Shown here piece by piece: positions 1 through 12,500 of a stretch of 64,000 nucleotides of DNA. Made by a program: the position numbers and the translations under genes. The notes beneath the pieces are model-generated. The model searched no databases and was not told where the DNA came from. It worked only from the letters and a program-made list of their open reading frames with translations. Where the stretch lies: the NCBI GenBank assembly GCA_900169235.1, contig FWCC01000265.1, positions 157,798 to 221,797 on the forward strand. Direction: 5' to 3'. Positions within the stretch are counted from its first letter, which is position 1; each line of letters starts with the position of its first letter. Source of the stretch: Zarea fungicola. Its lineage: Eukaryota; Ascomycota; Sordariomycetes; Hypocreales; Cordycipitaceae.

Positions 1-3000
1 TGAAAGCCATAGGACAGCAATAGCCATCGATCCTGTAAGGAGGTCGAGTACAAGGCACAGAAACTGGGGCGCGCTAAGCAAGAGGCTCAGGGAGCTTTGT
101 GCCTCATCAAGCATTTGTAGACCGCGAGCCAAATGATACTGTTGGCGAGACTGGCCTCGAATGCAAATAAGATCGGTGGAAACTTCCGCCAGAGTCGTGA
201 GTACGGATTCCCAAGCTTGAGTGTGCATGAGCCCAAGCAGTTGTTGGGCTTGAGAATGACAACTCTGTATAGGGTACAGCGCGGTAAGAAACAAGACAAC
301 GGCACCCGTCATAACCCGAACTCCAGATCCGTAGAAAATGATAAGTATCGCTACAAAAACCGTAGTTCCGCAGTAGACAACAGAGTAAACAACAGGTGGC
401 ATGTGCTTGCTTAGCATGTCCATATCGTAGCTGTACAGATTTAAGATTGAGTCTCGGTCAGCGTTGTTGGGAATGGCGATCTTTGAGCGTAAAATGTAGT
501 TTGTGATTTTGTAATGTACACCAGTAACAGCTCGTGGCATTAGCTGCCAATATAAGGAAATCAAACAAAGTGAAGTCAGTAGACCTGTGGAAGTCGATAT
601 TAAAGCGTAGCCAATCAGGAAGTGCCTGTCAGTAGGGGTCGGCCCAAGCCACGATGCCATGTAGCTTGGAGGTATAACCTCTGAAACAGACATGAGGAAA
701 ACCAGCAAAAGCCACGGAATCACTCTACGGAGCCCTATTGCATGAAACCATGACATGAGTAGCTTCCTGTCCGCTCTGTAGGGTACCTGGGCCACAGGCT
801 GAATGCCCACGGACGGGATTCCCAGGTTTGGAGATGTATGAATACCTGTGTCTTCAAGTAGGCTTGTAATCTCAACGCGAAGCTCACTGCTTGTTTCGTT
901 GGGCTCACAGAAAACAGAACCATTGCCATCCAACAGAATTAGGTGATCCGCGATATCTAGGCATTCAGGCATATAGCTTGACAGTATGACTGTGCGTTTT
1001 AGCTCGCGGAGAAGCCCCCCTGTACCGCAAAGACTTAGTAGAAGATCAACAGCAGTTTGGCGATTTAAACTGCAAAAGACATCATCAAACAGTAACAGTT
1101 TTGACCGAGAATACACGGCTCTAGCAATACCAATTTTCTGAAGTAATTCAGCGCTCAGTCCAGTGCCATTATTGGGAATAATGTGGTCTTCGCCCAGTTC
1201 GTCGATATCCGCCCGTAATCTGCACCGTTCAATAACACTGTCAAACCATCCAGAATCGTAATCGTATGCACCAACAATGGAGCGGCGGAGCGTCACAGTA
1301 GGCAGGCATGTAAGTTGGCCGCAAAACGCAATTGATATCTCGCCAATGAAGATAGAGCCATGGAGGATTTCGCTCTCGCCCAGCATACCCTGAAGTAGAG
1401 TTGTCTTACCGGAACCTGCAGGCCCAAACATTGCCAGAATGGTGTCATTTGTAACCGAGAAGTCTACACCTTCAAGTATGGCCGAACATTTGCCACGTGG
1501 AGCAATTGCAGCATTCGCAAAGGACAGCACATATCCAGTATCGGGCGACGATGGTTGCACCTGTTCTGCAGACGCAGGTGGCACACAATAAAGGCTTGTG
1601 TCGGGGCCGAGTTCATTGGAATTTGGATGAGAAACAAACAGCTGCCGAGGATCCTCATGTTCATGTTGCTCTAGGAACGCTTGAACCCTTTCAAAGTACC
1701 CCAGCATAGACATGGCTTCTGGGTAGGACTTAACAATGTCTGCAATATTCTCTTGAACGCATGAGACAATACCCAACACAGGATATACATCCCTGGGAGC
1801 TATTGTGTTACCAAAAGAGTCAGACAAGACCCCAGCTGCGATAACAATGACAGATGTCAGGAGATCCACCATGACAGCCAAACCGAGTGAGAATGCCTGA
1901 AGATAGCGAAATCGTTGCAAAGATTTCAATTCGACTACCTGAAGATGTTGTAGATAAACCGAGATTTTGGGCGATAGGCCGAGAATTCTGATGGCAGAAA
2001 GCTGAGAAAGAGCTCGCAGGGTCTTGGACAGTTTGGTTTCAATATTCTTATCATAATGATGCTTGACAGGTGTTATATATCTGTCAAATGTAGCACCTGC
2101 CACAGTTGAAAAAACAACGGGAATGAAAATAATAAAAGAATATTGCTTGATAAATGTTGCCAGGCAAAACATCGCCGCACCAGCTTCAAGTATTGTACAA
2201 GGGATAGCAACGCAGGTTGAGATTTGAAAAGTTTCCAGAAATTTCACAAGAGCCAAAACTTCTTGTTTTTTTGCTCCAGATAACTCCAACCGGTATGATT
2301 TGATGAGAAGCTGTGATGCTAACCCGCCCCTAATTTGAATGTTGAACTCATTGTCCAGCTGCGTAGAAAATGCTCGAAATGTTGCTGCGCCACCAAAACT
2401 TAGGATGACAAGCCCTATTTGAGCATACTGGCTCAAATGATTGGTCTCCATCTTATCAGAGGAACCAATTATAGAACGCATCACAAAGGGTTGCGCAAGA
2501 TTGAGAGCTGTGAGGCATAATCGAGAAATAAAAAGAACGATTATCATGCCTTTCCAGGCTCCACAGCAAGCTATGAACAAAGCATGCTTGCCTCTTCGCT
2601 TGTTGGTTGACCAGCTGTCGGATAGTTTAGAGGAAAGGTACTCTGAGGAGAGCCTCGTGCCACGAATAGCTGAGTGTTCGAATCTTGGCGTGCGTCCAGT
2701 CCAAATCCGCCCGATGAGGCGCAAGAAAAACACGAAATTTCTTTTCAAGTTGCCCATAGCATCTTCAACAGCATGATACATGTCGGTAGCAATAGCAGAC
2801 TTGGGCAATTCCTCGAAACCAACGAGAGCGAGCCGGGTGGTAGCGGCAATCGCTGCCACAGTACCCGCATTAGGTACTCCCGTCCGGTAGAGAAACCGGC
2901 ATCTCGTGGCGTCATGAAGGATTCCAAAACCGATAAAAAAACCCAGCAACGGAGCTCTAGTGGTATATCTCTGCTCGGAATAAACAGCAGCGCCCGTGAC

Positions 3001-3394
3001 CAAGACGTTGGCCAAGTTTACCGACACCGTTGCATAGGAAGTCTCGCCACCGCTTTCAGAAAAAAATGGTAAGAGAGAGCCTATCAACTCCAGAATACAG
3101 AGAAGTATAGCCAAGCCCTAGGAGTGCTGTGTAAGTTTCTGCGTGGAACATATTGATGGGAGGAGAGGCTGCAGAATGGCTGCCTCCTGTTAACAGCCAT
3201 TCACTTACCAGTTTGATCGTTATCAGTCTGCCCTGGCAGACATGAGAGCCTGCCTGGCGGCGAAATAGTAATATGACAGATGAAAAAAACACTAATGATC
3301 CAAGCGGGAGAACTTCAAGGATAATCTGTTCAGCTGTCAGGACAGAGAGAGGAGAGGCAGGAGGCCAGAAGCGATTGCATTTGGCATAGGACAT
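1..3394 (-). CDS. MRP-like (ABCC) ABC transporter, copy 1, partial (3' end outside window)
   Basis: Exon 1 is 3394-3209 and exon 2 runs from 3117 past the left edge, separated by a 91-nt intron (GTAAGT donor, TAG acceptor, phase 0). About 1101 residues are visible with no in-frame stop. The protein aligns throughout with the transporter at 13346-17756. It has the short hydrophobic N-terminal segment of fungal MRP-like pumps, the first membrane domain, NBD1 (Walker A GPAGSGKTT near residue 630) and the start of the second membrane domain; NBD2 is outside the window. NBD1 is degenerate: the signature reads LSAELL instead of LSGGQ, the D-loop Asp is Asn (SLNRQT) and the H-loop His is Tyr (SSY). 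The expected role is ATP-driven export of amphipathic or conjugated compounds at a membrane; the substrate is unknown. It is divergent from the DUF4246 gene at 4445. The family assignment is firm; loss of NBD1 catalytic competence is inferred. Confidence 0.9.
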
Positions 3395-4444
3395 GGTGGC
3401 GGATACAGCTGGCCACCATTAGGTGCGCCTCGACGCTTAAAGACAAGTTGATTGGAATCAGAGTTGGGGCTTTAATATCTCTGAATATGACGAGACGGAA
3501 AAGCAAAAATAATTGCAAAGGCGGGGAATGAGATATAAAAACTCAACAAGGCTCAGTTCTACCACTCACAGCTGTAGGGGGTAACGGGATTGATCAGTGA
3601 CTCCGACATAGGCTAGTGAAATAAGAGAGGAGGGAGTATTTCTGCATTGTTTCTCGTTTCAGTGCCAAGTAACCCTGCATGCCTAACGAGGTTACTAATG
3701 CACTCCCTTGCTCTAAGAAATCACAAGCAAGGGTGATACCCCGCCCCGAAGAGAAGACGTGTCCCAGCCTTGCTGCACTGCAGTTCTGCGAGGGATGCAC
3801 ATGGGACCAGAACCCGTCAGGCTCAGACTAGTTTTTAATTACAGTATTAGAGACATGGAGGCTGCCTATCGAGACCATGGGGTGTATCAAATCCTCCACA
3901 GGAAAACGCCCAATGGTACAATGTTCCCGCTCACCAAACCTTCGAGCACCTCCATGAGACGACGACAGGCGAGGTGCGGGAACGATTAATCCATTGTGGC
4001 GGCGGCGTTACGGGGGCGGAATCTATAAGATTACAAGTAATGCAACCCACACATTCGCCTTTCCACTTTTCGATGGATTCCCCTGTAATCAATACTGGAA
4101 AGCAGTTACTGGCTAGGCCCGTTGGGTTCGGCGTTATTATCCCCTCCCAGTTAGTTTAAATATGGGTAGGTCGCCAAGCTGAATAGTTGACTGCCTGTAA
4201 AAAGTGACGAAGTAAGCGTTGAGAACATGGCCAGGATCAATAGCCGCCACCCACCTGGCCACCGTAAATCCCGTGAGTCAAACATCTCTCATGAAAATCC
4301 GGGTTGGGGAACACATCTGATAAGCTAAAAACGGTGCGCTTCACTCAGAAGAGTTTATATTCTCCTTCCAGCTTCCCACCAGAGGGTCGTTACATTTGCT
4401 ACCACCCACAGCCAACCTTATGAACCCGCAGTTTGCTATTAATC
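3395..4444. other. Intergenic region between divergent ABC transporter and DUF4246 gene
   Basis: This is the shared upstream region of two divergent genes (about 1.05 kb). Only short, unconvincing ORFs occur and no RNA gene was recognised. It probably holds the promoters of both genes. The matching gap in the second module copy (17757-20851) is about three times longer. Confidence 0.6.
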
Positions 4445-6926
4445 ATGGCGAGCTGGGCATGGGGCACGACTGTAACATTCCGCCACGGTAGAGGTACTCT
4501 GCATACTGTTGAGCGATTCTATTTGTTCTCATAATTAATATGCCCTGTGCAGTGGAAAGAAGAGAACTGAATAGTATTCGAGATTGCCCTACTTTCTTAG
4601 ACACAAAGAAGATAGCCGAACGCAACAACACAGGCGGACCCCATCATGTTCCGGGCATTAGCATTGGTACCAACTTTGAGCGTGAGGCATACGCCCAGTT
4701 TTCCCACGGCTTCGGGCTGTGGAAACAGGATCGTCTCAGTAATGCCGAGATCGAAATGACCAGAGTTATTAACGAAGTTACTGACAAAAAGAGCTGGCAT
4801 ATCGACATTGACGACTATTCCATCTGCTTGGCGTGGAAGAAGGACGCGGTCAGCAACAGTACCGGCATCATCAACGACGCTCTTTGGGAGTGGTGCACGT
4901 TTGAGCTCCGCAAGAAAGCCAAGGAGTTTAGTGGACTTGTCAAATCTGTTTTTGTCCTGGACGCGGCATCTCGAGTATGTAAATCTGATCGGCTGGCAGG
5001 GACGGACTTTCTGACGAAGTTGACTCATAACACTCGGCGTATTACCGTGTCCCCTTGGCTATACCCGTTTCGATACGGCAAGTCGCCGGTCAGAACGGAT
5101 GGTGTGTCCATTACTTTGGACAACATAACACAATGCATCGGGAGAGGAACGGTTCCGAGCAGCCCGTTTTGGTATGATGCTGATGATCCCTGCAATGGGA
5201 GGAAACAGTACTACTCGAATAAATGGCAGTGGGCTGCAACCGATGTTAAATTTACGGGAGTGTCAAACCAGGTGCGGATCGTGTCCCCAATCAATAACCT
5301 GCACCCCTTCAAACACAAATTCATCTACACAGCAGTGGAGAGCTTGATATCCGACTCTGTCCCGATATGGAATCAAATATTGCTGTATAAAGCGCTTCCA
5401 AGGGGTATTTCAAGGGTTAAACCACAGCCCAATCGGTGTCTTGCTTGCTCCGAGGAAAAACCACACTCTTGTTCGTGCAAAATAGAGCTCCGTGAATACT
5501 CGGGCTGGGCAACTGGAAAAGATGACACAAAAGAATCAACGACACGAAAGCGATGGAATCCCATTGCAGCAATGGATGGATATTATGAGAGCTCAAACAG
5601 GCTATACGACAACATTTCGTTGAGTAAAGCATTTCAAGATCGAGGATTTCAGGTCTATGTCGAGGTCTCCAAGGTTGAGATAGATTCAGACGGCTTTATA
5701 TGCAAGGACGGTTCCCAGTAAGTTCATCGAAAAGAAGCAAACATTATCAAAATGAAACAAACTCGTGCTAAGTTTTCAGCCGTCTTGACTGGAACCTCAA
5801 TGGGAATCGAAACGAGAGGATTGTGGCAACAACGCTGCTCTGTTTACAACGCCATAATGTCACTCCCCTTTCTGGCGGAATTTCATTTCGCAGTGAGATA
5901 AAGCGGGATTCGTGGGAAGAAGCCGGGATCAAATCATCATATCAAAGTTTGGACGATTTCGGAAGGGCCTCGACGTTGACTACGGCAGAAAATGACCTGC
6001 GAGATGACATGACACCAACGTTTCAACAACTGGGCACGATCACTCTACCGCAAGGGCGGCTTGTCACTTTCCCCAATGCACTTCAGCATAAACTTGAAGC
6101 ACCAGTTCTTCAAGATGGGTCTCGGCCTGGATACATTCAATTTCTTGAAATCCATCTTGTTGATCCGCACTACATCCTGTGCTCCACGCGACACACACCA
6201 CCGCAGAGCCTGCAGCAGTGGTGGGAGTCATCCGGCATGCACTACATTTGCGAGAAGCGTAATATCCCACCCGAGGTCCGCCGGTACATTGTCGATCACA
6301 CAATTGGCACCGACAGATCGCTCAAGGGCAAACAACGATGGACAAAGCGCAGGCGATGCTGGCCTCGCGTCTCGGCGGCCGGCAAACCGCTACCGCCGCC
6401 GCCGCTCAGGCAGTCTATTGCGGACCGTATAAAGAGAAAAGCGCTGGACAAGCATGTGCGAGTAATGCAGGCAGTCAATGGTCCTAGATTTTCCGGGACC
6501 CCAAGTGCCGCGGACCTATGGTACCAGGCGATGGCTGGTCAGGGATCGGCAGTGGACAACGGCGATGCAAGCGACAACGCGCCGACATTTGGCTCTATTG
6601 TTGGCAGCGAAAGTCCACATGGGGGGGAGTACAATAGCGAAGATGAGATGAGTGAAGCTCTGGAAGAGGAATATGAAGAGAGTGAAGACGACGACAGTGA
6701 GAACGAGTCAAGTGAGGAGGAGAGCGAGGGTGAAGCTGAGGTGGAAAACGACGAAGGTGACCCTGCTACCGAAGCTGAATCGGATGAAGAGCAAGAGTTT
6801 CACGATGCAGTGTTTTACTACTTTGCTGGAGAGGGGGAGGAGCAGGAGATGCAGGAGGCACAGAATTTACAAGAGATGGGAGGAGTAGATCGCGAGGAGG
6901 ACATATTCTACGATGCACTCCTATAG
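4445..6926 (+). CDS. DUF4246-family protein with acidic tail, copy 1
   Basis: Three exons, 4445-4493, 4553-5717 and 5780-6926, encode 786 residues. The 49-nt first exon (MASWAWGTT...) is supported by an equivalent exon at the same phase in the paralogue at 20852. DUF4246 is a fungal family of unknown function; recognisable segments are INNLHPFKHK (about residue 263), NERIVATTLL (about 416) and FPNALQHK (about 501) followed by the FLEIHLVDPH strand. Where family members, as I recall them, carry WHxEG, this protein has WNLNGN (409-414), so a putative metal site would be lost. A C-x2-C-x7-C-x-C cluster lies at C312/C315/C323/C325. The C-terminus is a long Glu/Asp/Ser tract ending in FHDAVFYYF and a short distal segment, both shared with the paralogue. 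No signal peptide or membrane segment is seen. The function is unknown; pairing with the ABC gene suggests a linked role. Confidence 0.85.
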
Positions 6927-7076
6927 CTGGCTTGTATAGCGTAATATGCATGCCATTTGACTTGTCATACTTTCTACCATTAACCCCCCGCACTTGACAA
7001 CTCACCTAGCTACAGCAAAAAGATGGCAATTGTAAAATGATAACAAAAAGAAGGAAGAAAAACGAGGCCATCAAAT

Positions 7077-8495
7077 CTATGGCTTGTCGGTGAGCACCTT
7101 GTTAGCAAACCCAACGCGTTTCTTGTCCAAATCAAATGCCACAAACAGTGCCTTGAGCATCACGTCACCGAGCACCACCACGTCCATCCCCTCGGCGCTC
7201 TGCATTCCACCCCAGCAGTACTCGCCGTTCAAGTCGGTCGGCCCGTAGTTGAGATAGTATCCGGGAATTGTCAATACGTGCTCTGTGCCGGGCAGCTTGA
7301 ATAGAAGATCGGGGAGATGCTTGGCGTTTGCACACGGGAATGTGTATGCGCTGCCGAGCTCCATGCCTGGCCGCATCCCTGGGACATTGTACCAGTATCG
7401 GCTGGCCAGAGGACTGGGAAGGAACATGAGAGTCGTTCCAGTGTCAATGGTGGCTGAGAATTGGTGGTACCACCAAACCTGGCCAGGAACAACCCATGAA
7501 GTGAGGTCAAAAGTCACGTCCCAGTGCGGGCTTCTACTGGCCGAGTCGAGCCAAGTGATGTTGTCAGATGCCTTGGTCATATCAATGCGACCAAACTCAA
7601 ACTGACCCGTCGCATTCTTTTTGAGGTCGACAGTGAAGACGGGGGACTCGAGAAGGGGCGTGAGCATGTCCATGAATGTGGGCATTGGTGGCTCGATGTT
7701 ATTTCGTAGGCTCTTGGCGAGACCCATGATTCCACTCATTTGGACATCCGTCTCGAATCGCGCTGCCATTGTCTGGGCTGACTGCACAGTTGCATTTTCC
7801 ACCGTACTGTTGCCAAACTGGATCGTATCTTGGTACACTATGCCGTACGCCGCAGTGCCATCCACTATAAAACGTTAGGACTCAGATATTGCTATGGTAC
7901 CATTTTCAAGCGTACAGTATTGAACATCCCAGCGAGACTCGTTGAGAAGGTTCGAGGTATGCGAATCCTTGGGGTGGTACTGAGGAGCCCATGGACCTTT
8001 CTTGTTGACATGATAGTTGGTATCCGATGATTGAACCCAGCTTTGAGGTAGTATTAGCAACCAGAAAATATGGAGAAATTGAATACGAGACTTACACATC
8101 AGAAGAACCAGTATCTAATGCCATCTTGACTATCTGCGGCGGGTTACCAATCTTAATATCGGCCAGATACAAGTCGTCGTTTCCTATTGGCGTAACATTG
8201 ATCTGCCCATCTACGTACCGTTAGCATGTGTGATATGTTTTCCGTTGGCAATTTGATAAACTGTACCCGGATCTGCAAGAGAGAAAGGAAATCCATTCGA
8301 CTGTGGGAGATTGACTCCCCATTTCTGCCTAGCAGCGGCCCATTCACGAACAAAGTCCCGCTTGCCCGCCTCACGGCGCCTAACATCAAGAGAGAAGCTC
8401 GTCGACACCGAGTCCTGCGAATCGCGAGCGGGAAGCACAGAGCCCAAAGTGAGCGTGACGACAAAGCCGAACAGAGAAGCAAGCTGCCACATCAT
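7077..8495 (-). CDS. Secreted pepsin-like aspartic protease (family A1)
   Basis: Four exons (8495-8267, 8210-8096, 8040-7916, 7864-7077) give 418 residues. Introns are 56, 55 and 51 nt, and the first and third contain a CTAAC branch site. The N-terminus is a hydrophobic signal peptide (cleavage likely near residue 20) followed by a basic propeptide. The catalytic motifs are DTGSSDVWV (Asp109) and DTGTT (Asp297), as in A1 endopeptidases. The length fits an extracellular or vacuolar fungal pepsin-like enzyme; several N-glycosylation sequons support secretion. No clear GPI-anchor tail is seen. The first intron was chosen because simple read-through hits a TAG, whereas a GTACAG donor restores frame and homology. 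The gene is convergent with the DUF4246 gene (150 bp apart). The substrate cannot be inferred. Confidence 0.9.
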
Positions 8496-9554
8496 TATTG
8501 AAACTTTTGTCCCGGAAACTATGACAAGGAGGTATGAAGGTCTTGCCGACAGCGAGGAAGCCGGGTTGAAAGGAAGGAAGAGAAGAGAAGAAGGAAGAGT
8601 GAGCCAGTTGAAATCGATAAAGAAATATTGTTGCCGTGACGAGAAATGTAAAAACCGTGTAGCGCAAGGACAGACCGAGTTTCTACGTGAGGCAGAAGAT
8701 GGTCAAGGAATAAAGACGTGATGAATAGAAGCGGTGACGAGCGAGAAAAGCAGTAAGTAGACGAGGAGAGCCTGTGAAAAAGTGAGAATAAGGACAAAAA
8801 GAAGGATAAAACACGCTATTGAAGGCCATACAGTGTTAATTCGTGCCGGCTTAAATAAACGGGTAGGTACAAACGGATGTCACCTGGCAGCTGCCCACAG
8901 TCTCCGCCGGCTGTAAAAGTGAGCATCAGACGTGGTGATGATGATGCTACAGCAAAACAATACGTAGAGCACCGCCGATCTCGGCATACGCCAGATTTTG
9001 GATATATGCATCAGTACAAAGATACGTCTCAGTCGTCATCATAATAAAGATGTAGATGCTCCTTTGACATTAGCAAAGTCTTTTCTTGGGCAGAATTCTC
9101 TGGCCTCCTTGTATCAGATGCCCGACTCCATCTTTGCACAACGCAGCACAGCAACTCAATGTAAAACACGGCATAACATTAAGATGAACGGAGTAAGTCT
9201 CCACACACAGTTAAGGATTCAGTTGCTCTATTCTTGTGATTTGTGCCAGCTCACCTACAAGTAGGCCTACATTGTGAAGCGTGATCCAGACTCTACTCAT
9301 AGAGGCAGAGAAAGCGGTGGCATCAGCAAGGTCACATATACCTACAATTCCGTACTGATTCAATAGGCAAAGGATTAATTAGGAACTCAAAAGAGAAAGA
9401 AAAATGTCATAAAATCTTTTTTTCTGGCCAGCCCTAATGCAGAATATTTGCGCCTTCTACTCTATAAAAAGCCAGTCCCAATTGGTACATATATACAGTT
9501 TGTTGAATGTGCAAAAGCAGCATTCCTTTTTTTAACCCTGTTGAAAAGAACCGT
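8496..9554. other. Intergenic: protease upstream region and LHS1 3' region
   Basis: About 1 kb between two minus-strand genes. The part next to 8496 is purine-rich on the plus strand and probably contains the protease promoter and leader; the part near 9400-9554 is the LHS1 3' untranslated region. No convincing ORF or RNA gene was seen. Confidence 0.6.
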
Positions 9555-12500
9555 TTATAGCTCATCATGCACATCTTCCTTCTTAGGCTCCTCCTTCTCC
9601 GTCTTCGTCTTCCCCTCGGCCTGCTTCTTCCTCTCTTCCTCAGCAGCCTGGTTTTTGCGGATATCCTCGATGATCCTCTCAAGCTCCTCCTCGTCAATGT
9701 CACCACCAAACATATCTGCGTCAGGTCCACTGAACTTGACGGAGCCACCCTTCTTACCCTTGCCCTTGGCGGCGGGCTTCTTGGCCTTGGGCTTCTTGGT
9801 GTTGCTGTTGAAAGAGCGGATGCCCTTCATGGCCACCTCCATGCTCACCTTGCTCAGGTGATCCTGCTTGGCCAGAACATCGCTGCTCAGCAGCACAGGG
9901 TCCTCGGTGGGGCCAAGCGCAAACTGCTTGGCGGCCATCTCCTTGAGCCACACCTTGGTCTCCTCGTTGAGCTTCTCGACCTCGGTGAGGTCCTCGCGCT
10001 TGTACAGTGGCGGCATGGCGGCCACGGGCAGTTCCGGCTCGGCCTCTTCTTCCTTGGTCTCGGCGGCAGGGGGGGCAGCGTCGTCGTCCTCCAGACCGTC
10101 AAAGTCTCCAGTAGTGGACGGGGACTGGGCGGGGGCAGATGAGGTGCTGGTCGGGCTGGAAGCGGCCGCGGCAGAAGAACTGGCGAGGTATTCCTCGTGA
10201 TCGTCAATCTGCTTGTGGATGCCGGCGAGGAAGTTATCCGTCTGGTCCAGAACCTCCTGGAGCTTCTTAATAGCCTCGGGTCTGGCGGTCGACTCCTTGA
10301 TACGCTTCTGAATAGGATCAACGAGATCCTGCAGAGTCTTGAGCTTGGCCTTGAACTCGTCCTTGGTGGCGGCGGTGCCGTCCTCGTAGAGCCACTCGCC
10401 AGCCTCGCTGGACTTCTCGGCAAGAACAGCGCGCTCCGACTCGGTAGACCTGGCGACGAAGTCATCGTTGTCGAGCAAATCACGGATCTTGTAAGTAAAG
10501 GCCTCCAATTTGTTCAGGGCCTCCTCACGCTGGAACCTGGCTCTGTCCGAGGCGGCAAAGGCCTTGAGACGGTCCTTGGACTTGGTAAGCTCGTCCTTAG
10601 TAAGCTGGGGAACACCAGCCTTCTCGACTAGAATTTCAACAGGAATGTTGACAATCTCCGTCTTCTTGACATCCTCCTTGGGTTCCTCAGCGGCGTCGGT
10701 AGTCTTGGCGTCCTTGGCGTCGGCAGAAGCAGATCCAGTAGAAGACGAGGAGCTCTCAGAGGTCTTGGACGTCTTGGAAGACTTCTTGGATTTTGTAGAC
10801 TTTGTAGATTTCTTGCTCGACTTGGACGACGAAGCATCCTCCTTGGCCTCGGCACCGTCCTCAGTCTCCTTCTTGCCAAATCCAAAGAGGTTCTTGACAC
10901 CATCCATGAGGGTCTCCTTGACCTCGGCCTCGCACTCAACGCCGGCCTTGGCGATGGTGATCTCGCCGTTGTCATTGCTCAGCTTGAGAGCAACCTTGAA
11001 GACAATCTCAGAGGCGGCGCAAGAGGGATACTTTTCCTTGAGGGCGGCCACAGTAGCAGTCAGGTTCTTGGTAGCAAAGCTAGCAACCTCCTTGTCGTCG
11101 GCACCAACCTGCTGGTAAAAGGTGGCTGCAAAGTCGTCGAGATCGGTAAATGTCATCTCCTTGGCGGCGCCGCCGACGGGCGAGACGGACGTCCAGAGGC
11201 GCTGGCGCTGCTCCTTGCCCTTGGCGTTGGTCCACTTGATGCCGGCGTTGTACATGGAACCCTCGGCGACGCGAATCTCCTTGACGCGGAAGCTGGGGGA
11301 AAGGTCAGCGGCGCGGAAACCAGCACCAAAAACGGCGGCCTCGTCAGAGTTGACGTTGGAGCGGAGCTTGTCGGCGGAACCGGCCACCTTTTCGAGAGCC
11401 CTTTGCACAAACGGGGTTCTGGTGGCACCGCCGTGCAGAATGATGGAGTCGAGGTCGCCGACATCGAGGCCAGCCATCTTGAGAGCGTCGGCTACGACGG
11501 CAGCCACACGCTGGGGGTACGCTTCGGCCATGGTTTCGAACTCAGCACGGGAAATCTTGAACTTGAAGTCGACATCCTCGTAGAGACCCTCAAAGCTGGC
11601 ACCGGTGTCCTGGTTGGCGCTGAGGACGTGGCGAACGCGCTCGGCTTCTTTGACGAGTTTGGCCACGGCACGTCCGTGAGCGCGAACGCCCTCGGAGGTG
11701 GCCGAGACCTTCTGGGCGGGCTTGGACTCGACAAACTGCGAGATCATCTTGTCCATAATGAGGTAGTTCAGGGCATCGCCGCCGAGAGTACGGTCCCATC
11801 CGGAACCCAGTGACTGGACCTCCTGGACGGTCTTGTTGAACTTGCCAATATCCTTGACAGTGCGGCTCTGGAACCGGAGGATGGTGGCACTGGTAGAACC
11901 GGCACCCATGTCAAAGACCATGTGGTATTCAGGCTTGGCGCCCTCGTTAATGTTGGGGAACTGGCGGCTGGTGGCGTAGTTTAGACCAACGGCCATGCCG
12001 TCGCTGATGAGACTGAGGACCTTCAGGTTGGCCATCTCGGCGGCGAGCTGAATGGCGCGGCGCTCCTCCGTAGTAAAGAAGGGAGGGACAGTCAGGACGA
12101 CAGAGCGCACAGAGGAGCCGTCGCCGGCAAGGTCCTCGGCGTTCTTCTGGATACTCTGGAGCTCCATGGCGAGTAGCTCCTCGACCATGAAGGACTCCTC
12201 CTCGGGCGTGAGCGTGGTGGTCTTGAAGGACGAGGTACCACGGGTGGTGTGCTTCTGCAGCTGCAGAGCCGGGTGGCGCGCCGCATAGTCAGCGACAACT
12301 ACATCGCCGACGGGTAGGCCGAGGAGGGTCTTGAGGTTCGGGTAGACTTCGCCGGGAAATCGGGCGGAGAGGGCGATGGCGTCGGCGCCGTAGGCGCGTT
12401 CGGGGAATTGGCCCGCCTTGATGCCGCCGGGAGTGGGTTTAAAGGCAATTGCAGAGGTTTCTTTGCGTCGCGAGTCTTTGGTCAGGACAATGTCGAGGGG

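Noticed and set aside
2925..2950. Apparent frameshift in ABC transporter copy 1 at the poly-A run
   Set aside because: Recounting seven A residues keeps the frame and the alignment with copy 2; the stop came from miscounting.
9567..12288. Plus-strand ORFs within LHS1
   Set aside because: Shadows of the 1029-residue Hsp70 frame, which has clear motifs and HDEL.
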